Positions 5,917 through 10,601 of a stretch of DNA of 10,601 nucleotides are shown here, piece by piece. Source of the stretch: Actinomycetota bacterium (GTDB lineage Bacteria; Actinomycetota; Acidimicrobiia; Acidimicrobiales; AC-14); NCBI GenBank assembly GCA_020200615.1, contig JAIVIH010000001.1, positions 1-10,601 on the forward strand, given 5' to 3'. Made by a program: the position numbers and the translations under genes. The notes beneath the pieces are model-generated. The model was given only the letters and a program-made list of their open reading frames with translations, was not told where the DNA came from and ran no database searches. Position 1 is the first letter of the stretch, and each line of letters opens with the position of its first letter.

Positions 5917-7086
5917 ATGACCAGCGCCGTCATCGTGGACGCCGTCCGTACCGCCGTGGCCAGCCGCAACGGCAAGCTCAGGGATTGGCACCCCGTCGAC
6001 CTTGCCGCGGAGATCCTGCGGGACCTGCTCGAACGTAACCGCCTCGATCCCGTCCTCGTCGAGGACGTCATCCTCGGCTGCCTGACCCAGATCGGCGAGC
6101 AGGGCATGAACGTGGCCCGCAACGCCGTTCTGGCCGCGGGCTTTCCCGACTCGGTGCCGGGCACCACCGTCGATCGCCAGTGCGGATCGTCCCAGCAGGC
6201 GATTCACTTTGCCGCCCAAGGGGCCCTGGCCGGCGCTTACGACGTGGTCGTGGCCGGTGGAGTGGAGTCGATGACTCGCGTGTCCGTGGGCTCCACCATC
6301 GTCAGCGGCCCGGGCAAGCCCTTCGGACCGAGGATGACGCAGCGCTACCAGCCCGCAGGTGGGCTCGTTCCGCAGGGACCGGCGGCCGAGCTGGTCGCCG
6401 CCCGGTACGGCCTTTCACGGGACGTGCTGGACGAGTACAGCCTCGAGAGCCACCTGCGGGCCGCCCGATCAGCGCAGGAGCGTCGCTTCGACGGACAGAT
6501 CGTGCCCGTGACAGTCGAGGGGCGGCGGGGTAAGCAGCAGTTCCGGGCCGACGAGGGCATCCGCGGCCACGCCACCCTCGCCCAACTCACCGACCTCAAG
6601 CCCACTTTCCAGCCGGATGGGGTGATCACCGCGGGAAACGCGGCCCCGATGGGCGACGGGGCCGCGGCCGTTCTCGTCATGAGCGAGAGCCGGGCCGCGG
6701 CCTTGGAGGTCCCGGTCCGCGCTCGCTTCGTCGCCTTTGCCGTGGCCGGGGTCGACCCCCTGCTCATGCTGACGGGGCCGATCCCCGCCACCTCCCGGGT
6801 GCTGGAGCGGGCCGGGCTCACTCTGGACGACATCGACCGCTTCGAGGTCCACGAGTCGTTCGCGGCAGTGGTGCTGGCGTGGGCGCAGGAGCACGACGTC
6901 GACCTGGATCGGGTCAACGTCAACGGCGGGGCGATCGCCCTGGGTCATCCTGTCGGTGCTTCCGGGGCCCGGATGCTGGCCACCCTGCTGGCCGAGCTGG
7001 AGCGGGCCGGTGGGCGCTACGGCCTGCAGGTCATGTGCGAGGGTGGCGGCATGGCCAATGCCACCATCATCGAGCGCCTCGGCTGA
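5917..7086 (+). CDS. Thiolase (acetyl-CoA acetyltransferase / 3-ketoacyl-CoA thiolase)
   Basis: A 389-residue thiolase, the usual length for the family. Thiolases condense or cleave acyl-CoA at the beta-keto position, in fatty-acid beta-oxidation or acetoacetyl-CoA formation. All core motifs are present: VDRQCGSSQQA with nucleophile Cys89, GGAIALGHPVGASGAR with His344, and MCEGGGMANA with Cys374. The NEAF motif is changed to HESF (312-315); His at the first position also occurs in HEAF-type degradative thiolases, while Ser in place of Ala is less usual. The direction (degradative or biosynthetic) cannot be decided from the sequence. ATG 5917 gives the normal MTSAVIVDAVRTAV start; a TTG at 5905 would add four residues. 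GGAG before the ATG is only three bases away. The gene lies 32 bp after the HAD gene and 9 bp before the small membrane protein gene, suggesting one transcript. Confidence 0.93.
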   Translation: MTSAVIVDAVRTAVASRNGKLRDWHPVDLAAEILRDLLERNRLDPVLVEDVILGCLTQIGEQGMNVARNAVLAAGFPDSVPGTTVDRQCGSSQQAIHFAAQGALAGAYDVVVAGGVESMTRVSVGSTIVSGPGKPFGPRMTQRYQPAGGLVPQGPAAELVAARYGLSRDVLDEYSLESHLRAARSAQERRFDGQIVPVTVEGRRGKQQFRADEGIRGHATLAQLTDLKPTFQPDGVITAGNAAPMGDGAAAVLVMSESRAAALEVPVRARFVAFAVAGVDPLLMLTGPIPATSRVLERAGLTLDDIDRFEVHESFAAVVLAWAQEHDVDLDRVNVNGGAIALGHPVGASGARMLATLLAELERAGGRYGLQVMCEGGGMANATIIERLG

Positions 7087-7095
7087 GGGTCTCCG

Positions 7096-7362
7096 GTGGC
7101 CGACATCATCTTCTTCGTCCTCAAGCTGGTCCTGGCCGTCGCCGTCTTCGCCGTCATCATGCGGTTCGGCATGGTCATGCTGGGCGGGCTCGCCCGCAAG
7201 CACGAGCCGCCCGAGGCCGGTGAGCTGCGGCGGGTGAACCTCCGCTACCGGTGCTCCATCTGCCTGACCGAGGTCAAGATGGTCCAGGCCAGCGAAGAGC
7301 TCCCCATGCCGCCCCGGCACTGCCAGGAGGACATGGACCTGTTCGCCGGCCCTTACGATTGA
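7096..7362 (+). CDS. Small membrane protein with CxxC...HC zinc-ribbon-like motif
   Basis: An 88-residue protein. Residues 3-31 form one hydrophobic helix, followed by a short charged linker and a compact domain RYRCSICLTEV (50-60) ... MPPRHCQEDMDL (71-82). Cys53, Cys56, His75 and Cys76 could hold a zinc ion. I recognise the pattern from small conserved actinobacterial proteins of unknown function and assign no role. GTG 7096 is well supported: GAGGG overlaps the thiolase stop codon and leaves six bases to the start, so translation is probably coupled to the thiolase. It is the last gene of the plus-strand cluster and is followed by the hairpin-rich region. Confidence 0.75.
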   Translation: MADIIFFVLKLVLAVAVFAVIMRFGMVMLGGLARKHEPPEAGELRRVNLRYRCSICLTEVKMVQASEELPMPPRHCQEDMDLFAGPYD

Positions 7363-7368
7363 ATTGTT

Positions 7369-7385
7369 GGCGGCGAAGCCGCAGA
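7369..7385. repeat. 17-bp direct repeat, copy 1, with internal hairpin
   Basis: GGCGGCGAAGCCGCAGA occurs here and again, without mismatch, at 7455-7471. Each copy contains the inverted repeat GCGGC-GAA-GCCGC. The two copies bracket two larger GC hairpins in the convergent intergenic region. Confidence 0.7.
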
Positions 7386-7397
7386 CAGCACGGCCCG

Positions 7398-7421
7398 GCG
7401 TGGGGCAGGGGGCCCCCACGC
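7398..7421. terminator. Strong GC hairpin, candidate bidirectional terminator 1
   Basis: GCGTGGGG (7398-7405) pairs perfectly with CCCCACGC (7414-7421) around an 8-base loop. It lies 36 bp after the plus-strand stop at 7362 and faces the crgA stop, as expected of a shared terminator. No T-run follows on either strand, so it is not a canonical intrinsic terminator. Confidence 0.5.
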
Positions 7422-7430
7422 TCGGGAGGA

Positions 7431-7452
7431 GGGCGGGGTTGGGGCCCCGCCC
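7431..7452. terminator. Strong GC hairpin, candidate bidirectional terminator 2
   Basis: GGGCGGGG (7431-7438) pairs perfectly with CCCCGCCC (7445-7452) around the loop TTGGGG. It lies 23 bp beyond the crgA stop on the minus strand. Like the neighbouring hairpin it has no T-run; a termination role is inferred from its position between convergent genes. Confidence 0.5.
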
Positions 7453-7454
7453 GG

Positions 7455-7471
7455 GGCGGCGAAGCCGCAGA
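7455..7471. repeat. 17-bp direct repeat, copy 2, with internal hairpin
   Basis: This is an exact second copy of the sequence at 7369-7385, 86 bp apart. It ends four bases before the crgA stop codon. The GCGGC-GAA-GCCGC stem could add to transcript 3'-end structure. Confidence 0.7.
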
Positions 7472-7475
7472 AGAT

Positions 7476-7979
7476 TCAGTGGTATTTCGTGGCGGTGATG
7501 AAGCCGACGGTGATGAGGGCGAGGCCGGCCATCAGATAGCCATTGCTGGGATCGGGACCCGGGAGGACGTTGACGTAGTTGAGGATGATCGTCAGCATCC
7601 CCACGCCCAGGCACGCGAACATGACGATCGGCACCCAGAGCGGGCTCACCTTTTCCGTTCTGGGGACGGGAGGCGTGTAGCGGCCGCTGGCCGGCGGAGT
7701 CGTCCGCTTCGTCGCTGCCGGCCGGGGACGGGGAGTGGCCGTCGCCTTGGCCGTGCCGCTCAGGTCGGCGGGAGCGGCCTTGTCGGCATCCTTGTCCGAG
7801 GGCGCCTTGGGCGAGGGATTGCGCACGGCGGGCTTGCTCAATGCTTTGGCCGCCGCCTCCTTGGCGCCGACGCCCCGGGCCGCGGTCTTGGCTGCCGGGC
7901 CCTCGGCACGACCGCTCGAGCCTCCGGCTTTGCCTCCCGGCCGGCTGCCCTTTCCCTTTGACTTGGTGGACCTTGCCAT
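7476..7979 (-). CDS. crgA: Cell division protein CrgA
   Basis: A 167-residue protein with the CrgA (UPF0233) domain at its C-terminus: PPVPRTEKVSPLWVP leads into TM helix 1 (about 112-134), then a short loop with PGPDPSNGY and TM helix 2 (about 146-164), ending KYH. CrgA is an actinobacterial divisome protein that contacts FtsZ, FtsI/PBP and other septal partners at the membrane. The first 100 or so residues are a Lys/Ala/Pro/Gly-rich, probably disordered cytoplasmic tail, much longer than in the roughly 93-residue mycobacterial protein. ATG 7979 is chosen over the upstream in-frame ATG 8015 because TACGCT (7986-7991) lies exactly six bases before it, fitting a leaderless mRNA. It diverges from trpG/pabA and lies one gene from pknB, as in mycobacteria. 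Confidence 0.92.
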   Translation of the reverse strand: MARSTKSKGKGSRPGGKAGGSSGRAEGPAAKTAARGVGAKEAAAKALSKPAVRNPSPKAPSDKDADKAAPADLSGTAKATATPRPRPAATKRTTPPASGRYTPPVPRTEKVSPLWVPIVMFACLGVGMLTIILNYVNVLPGPDPSNGYLMAGLALITVGFITATKYH

Positions 7980-7985
7980 CGCCTC

Positions 7986-8014
7986 AGCGTAGGCGACCGA
8001 TCTCGAGGTGACCA
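7986..8014 (-). promoter_or_regulatory. Candidate leaderless promoter of crgA
   Basis: On the minus strand, TGGTCA (8009-8014; four of six matches to TTGACA), a 17-bp spacer and TACGCT (7986-7991; TANNNT) are followed after six bases by ATG 7979. The spacing fits a sigma-70-type promoter whose transcript begins at the start codon. Confidence 0.45.
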
Positions 8015-8035
8015 TGGCCCGTCGCCAGGTACGGT
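8008..8035 (+). promoter_or_regulatory. Candidate leaderless promoter of trpG/pabA
   Basis: GTGACC (8008-8013; four of six to TTGACA), a 16-bp spacer and TACGGT (8030-8035; TANNNT) are followed after six bases by GTG 8042. It mirrors the crgA promoter, and the two -35 boxes overlap on opposite strands. Confidence 0.45.
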
Positions 8036-8041
8036 CACGGA

Positions 8042-8689
8042 GTGGCGAATCCGGGGCCCAGCACTCCGCTCAAAGGGCCGCTCGGGCCCAGCACTCCGCT
8101 CAGAGGGCCGCTCGGGCCCAGGGTGCTGGTGATCGACAACTACGACTCGTTCGTCTACAACCTCGTTCAGTACCTGGGTGAGCTCGGCGCCCGTCCCGAG
8201 GTCCACCGCCACGACCAGATCACGGTCGACGACGTCGAGGCTTCAGCCCCCGACGCCGTCCTGATCTCCCCGGGGCCGGGGCGGCCCGAGGACGCAGGCG
8301 TCTCCAACCGACTGATCGAGGAGCTGGCCGGCCGGATTCCCATCCTGGGCGTCTGCCTGGGACACCAGTGCATCGGCCAGGTCTTCGGAGGCAAGGTGGT
8401 GAGGGCGCCCTCCATCCTCCACGGCAAGACCTCCCAGGTCTGCCATTCGGGCCAGGGCGTCCTCGCCGGGCTGCCCCAGCCTTTCGAGGCCACCCGGTAC
8501 CACTCGTTGGTCGTCGAGCGGGAGACCTTCCCCGACGTGCTCGAGATCACGGCCGAGACCGAGGACGGGGTCGTCATGGCTCTCCGTCATCGAGAGTTCG
8601 CCGTCGAGGGCGTGCAGTTCCATCCGGAGTCGGTGCTCACCCCGGCGGGCAAGCAGCTGCTCGCCAACTTCCTCGCCCTCGCTTCCTGA
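8042..8689 (+). CDS. pabA: Glutamine amidotransferase subunit of anthranilate/aminodeoxychorismate synthase (TrpG/PabA)
   Basis: A 215-residue class I glutamine amidotransferase that releases ammonia from glutamine for a chorismate-using partner (TrpE or PabB) in tryptophan or folate synthesis. The domain starts at [19 protein letters not shown] (residues 27-45); [11 protein letters not shown], the nucleophile elbow GVCLGHQ with Cys105, and GVQFHPES with His194 and Glu196 complete the triad. TrpG and PabA cannot be separated by sequence and may be one dual-use protein. No partner gene is visible. Residues 5-26 are an unusual tail made of a duplicated decapeptide, encoded by a tandem repeat. 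GTG 8042 is supported by a -10-like box six bases upstream; GTG 8123, just before the domain, is an alternative that would leave the repeat untranslated. It converges on pknB with 24 bp between the stop codons. Confidence 0.93.
   Translation: MANPGPSTPLKGPLGPSTPLRGPLGPRVLVIDNYDSFVYNLVQYLGELGARPEVHRHDQITVDDVEASAPDAVLISPGPGRPEDAGVSNRLIEELAGRIPILGVCLGHQCIGQVFGGKVVRAPSILHGKTSQVCHSGQGVLAGLPQPFEATRYHSLVVERETFPDVLEITAETEDGVVMALRHREFAVEGVQFHPESVLTPAGKQLLANFLALAS
8054..8121 (+). repeat. 30-bp tandem repeat, two copies plus a partial third, at the 5' end of trpG/pabA
   Basis: Units span 8054-8083 and 8084-8113, with eight further bases (8114-8121) of a third. The two full units differ at one base (AAA against AGA). 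The unit length is a multiple of three and keeps the reading frame, encoding [10 protein letters not shown] and [10 protein letters not shown]; the single change is a conservative Lys to Arg. Each unit carries a GGGCCC palindrome. Confidence 0.9.
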
Positions 8690-8713
8690 CCCTGAGTAGG
8701 GCCGGGCAGGCTT

Positions 8714-10501
8714 CTACGGGTCGGTAGTCGAGGTCGTCGACGGCATCGTCGTCCGAGTGGTGGTCGGAACCGTGGGTGGGGCGGTGGCCGGAACGGTGGT
8801 GGCCGGGGCCGTCGAGGGCGGCCCTGACGAAACGATGAGGGTCACCGTCTCCCCTCGGGCCAGCGCGGAGCCCTCTGCGGGGTCGGTGCGGATGACGCGA
8901 CCGGCGGCGATGCTGGAGCTGGCGGCCGTGGTCCGGTCGACCTCGAACCCGGCGGCCCGCAGGGTGGCGGCCGCCTCGCTCTCGGGGACGTTGTTCAGCG
9001 AGGGCACGGTCAGCTCCTCAGGACCGCTCGAGAGGACGAGGTTCACGGTCGAGCCCTTGGGCGCCTTGGCGCCTCCGGCTGGGTTCTGTTCGACCACGAC
9101 GTCCTTGGCCGCCCGGGCGTCGGGGCGCGACGTCGTGCGGACCACGAACTCCAGGTCCTCCAGGTCGTCCCTCGCGTCCTCCACGTCCTTGTTCAGGACG
9201 TTCGGCACATCGACATCGCCCGGCGCTCCCGCCACCGTGAGCCGCACCGTCGAGCCTTCACGGACGCGGGCTCCTGGGGTCGGGTCCTGCTTCAGCACCT
9301 GACCGGGCGCGTTGGCCTCGTTCGGCTCCTGCGTGACCTGCACCTTGAGCCCCACGTCTCGGAGCTGCCTGGTCGCCTCGGCCTGGGGTTTCCCCACGAC
9401 AGTCGGGACGACGACGTCCTTGCCGCCCCCGACCCCCAGCTCCCTGGCCAGCAGGAACAGCAGCGCTCCCAGGACTGCGAGCAGGACGGCGAGGATGACG
9501 ATGTAGGTGCTGGTGCGGGCGGGAGGTCGCTCGACCTCCTCTTCGACCAGCACGCTCTCCCGGGACATCATCTGGGTGCCGTCGACGCCGGGCCCGCCCA
9601 CCTGGGTGACCCCGGTCATGATGCCGGTGGCCGCCGCCCCCGCGGGCACGGCCGCCACGGCCGTCGCCGTCGCCGCGTCGACGGGCTGGCCTTGGGCGAA
9701 GCGCAGGAGGTCGGCCCGTAGGGCCTCCGCCGAGCTGTACCGGTCGGTCCGGTTCTTGGCCATGGCCTTGAGGACGATGGCCTCGAAATCGGCGGGCACA
9801 TCCGGGTTGTGGTGGCTGGGAGGTACCGGCTCCTCGCGAACGTGCTGGTAGGCGATGGCCACCGGATTGTCTCCCGTGAATGGGGGGCGACCCGAGACCA
9901 TCTCGTACAGCACGACGCCGAGGGAGTACACGTCGCTCCGGGGGTCGATGTCGTGACCCTGAGCCTGCTCGGGGGAGAAGTAGGTGGCCGTGCCCATGAC
10001 GGCTCCGGTCTGGGTGAGGCTCTCGGCCGGATCCCCGGCGCGGGCGATGCCGAAGTCCGTCACCTTCACCAGCCCCGAGATCATCACGTTCCCGGGCTTG
10101 ACGTCCCGGTGGATGACCCCGTTGCGGTGGGCGAAACCCAGGGCGCCGGCGATGTCGGCGGCGATCTCGGCCGCCCGGGCCGCCTGTAGCGGGCCGTTGC
10201 CCCGGATGAGGTCCCTCAGTGTCCGCCCGTCGACGTACTCCATGACGATGAAGTAGGTGCCGCCCTCCTCCCCCCAGTCGTAGATGGAGACGATGTTGGG
10301 GTGGTTGAGGCCGGCCGCGGCCCGGGCTTCCCGGCGGAAGCGTTCGACGAAGGAGCGGTCGGCGGCGAACTCCGGGAACAGCACCTTTAGCGCAACCGGC
10401 CGGTCCAGCAACAGATCGTGGGCCAGGTAGACCTCGGCCATCCCGCCGCGAGCCAGATGCCGGTCGATCCGGTAGCGCTCGATGAAGACTTTCTGGGCCA
10501 T
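8714..10501 (-). CDS. pknB: Transmembrane Ser/Thr protein kinase with three PASTA domains (PknB-type)
   Basis: A 595-residue kinase. The cytoplasmic Hanks-type kinase domain covers about 10-270: glycine loop LARGGMAEVY (16-25), Lys39, catalytic HRDVKPGN (131-138), DFG at 149-151, and an activation loop with several Thr (162, 164, 171, 173) before SPE (176-178). A juxtamembrane linker follows, then one TM helix (about 332-353). Three PASTA repeats lie outside at about 361-425, 428-493 and 495-560, then a Thr/Pro-rich tail. PASTA domains bind peptidoglycan fragments, and such kinases control wall synthesis and division. Mycobacterial PknB has four PASTA domains, so this one is shorter by one. 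The putative penicillin-binding protein gene ends 43 bp upstream on the same strand, so both may be co-transcribed. The start ATG has no clear Shine-Dalgarno; a TAGGCT (10512-10517) lies 10 bases before it. Confidence 0.97.
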   Translation of the reverse strand: MAQKVFIERYRIDRHLARGGMAEVYLAHDLLLDRPVALKVLFPEFAADRSFVERFRREARAAAGLNHPNIVSIYDWGEEGGTYFIVMEYVDGRTLRDLIRGNGPLQAARAAEIAADIAGALGFAHRNGVIHRDVKPGNVMISGLVKVTDFGIARAGDPAESLTQTGAVMGTATYFSPEQAQGHDIDPRSDVYSLGVVLYEMVSGRPPFTGDNPVAIAYQHVREEPVPPSHHNPDVPADFEAIVLKAMAKNRTDRYSSAEALRADLLRFAQGQPVDAATATAVAAVPAGAAATGIMTGVTQVGGPGVDGTQMMSRESVLVEEEVERPPARTSTYIVILAVLLAVLGALLFLLARELGVGGGKDVVVPTVVGKPQAEATRQLRDVGLKVQVTQEPNEANAPGQVLKQDPTPGARVREGSTVRLTVAGAPGDVDVPNVLNKDVEDARDDLEDLEFVVRTTSRPDARAAKDVVVEQNPAGGAKAPKGSTVNLVLSSGPEELTVPSLNNVPESEAAATLRAAGFEVDRTTAASSSIAAGRVIRTDPAEGSALARGETVTLIVSSGPPSTAPATTVPATAPPTVPTTTRTTMPSTTSTTDP

Positions 10502-10511
10502 TGAAGGAACC

Positions 10512-10517
10512 AGCCTA
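10512..10517 (-). promoter_or_regulatory. Possible -10 box upstream of pknB
   Basis: TAGGCT (TANNNT) on the minus strand ends 10 bases before the ATG, which would give a transcript with almost no leader. No clear -35 box is seen, and pknB may be read from an upstream operon promoter. Confidence 0.22.
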
Positions 10518-10544
10518 GGCCGGGGTCACTCGGGCGGATCTCCG

Positions 10545-10601
10545 TCAGCCACCGCTGAGGACCGCTTCCATGACCGCCTTGGCGATCGGAGCGGCCAGGG
10601 C
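10545..10601 (-). CDS. C-terminal end of a probable penicillin-binding protein (PbpA-like), partial
   Basis: Eighteen codons and a TGA are visible: ALAAPIAKAVMEAVLSGG. An A-P-I-A-x-x-V-M/L-x-A sequence close to the stop is typical of the end of class B penicillin-binding protein transpeptidase domains. In mycobacteria pbpA belongs to the same gene cluster as pknB. The piece is very short, so the assignment is tentative; the open frame and stop are certain, the family is inference. Confidence 0.55.
   Translation of the reverse strand, partial: ALAAPIAKAVMEAVLSGG

Noticed and set aside
6469..7614. Long open frame on the minus strand across the thiolase end, the small membrane gene and the intergenic hairpins
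   Set aside because: It runs opposite well-supported genes and through non-coding hairpins, and shows no family motifs.
8691..8702. CCCT-GAGT-AGGG hairpin between the trpG/pabA and pknB stops
   Set aside because: A 4-bp stem with no T-run is too weak to call a terminator.
1..10601. CRISPR arrays, tRNA or rRNA genes, transposases, phage genes
   Set aside because: I saw no regularly spaced repeats, no tRNA-like cloverleaf and no mobile-element proteins on either strand.

Overview
The window is very GC-rich and gene-dense, and it looks like a chromosomal segment of an actinobacterium (Actinomycetota). The strongest clues are a CrgA cell-division protein, a DUF3039 protein, and a PASTA-type Ser/Thr kinase next to crgA and a trpG/pabA gene. 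That order matches the crgA-trpG-pknB locus known from mycobacteria. The lack of a pknA-like gene beside pknB and the long CrgA tail suggest a lineage outside the mycobacteria; Acidimicrobiia-like is my inference only. No mobile element, CRISPR array, rRNA or tRNA was seen. There is no gene-free stretch above 300 bases; the largest gaps are about 149 bp (4545-4693) and 113 bp (7363-7475).

Left part (1-3144): a partial membrane-anchored endonuclease/exonuclease/phosphatase (EEP) protein runs tail-to-tail, with overlapping 3' ends, into a predicted lipoprotein beta-N-acetylhexosaminidase of family GH3 (NagZ type). Divergent from the latter, only about 30-48 bp away, lies an APH-fold sugar kinase that resembles N-acetylhexosamine 1-kinases. 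The pair suggests amino-sugar release and phosphorylation, possibly cell-wall salvage.

Middle part (3164-7362): on the minus strand are a predicted two-TM-plus-pore-loop channel-like protein with a non-canonical filter and, downstream, a DUF3039 protein. Diverging from the channel gene is a plus-strand cluster: a HAD-IB phosphatase-like protein with an unrecognised C-terminal domain, a thiolase, and a small membrane protein with a CxxC...HC motif. A perfect CRP/GlxR-type operator sits on the start codon of the HAD gene, and that protein lacks the canonical HAD nucleophile Asp.

Right part (7363-10601): a hairpin-rich convergent intergenic region separates the thiolase cluster from crgA (minus). 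crgA and trpG/pabA (plus) are divergent and appear to use back-to-back promoters with overlapping -35 boxes and leaderless mRNAs. trpG/pabA carries an N-terminal extension built of a 30-bp tandem repeat. pknB (minus) converges on it, and the last 18 codons of what is probably a penicillin-binding protein lie upstream of pknB. This end is a cell-division and cell-wall signalling locus.
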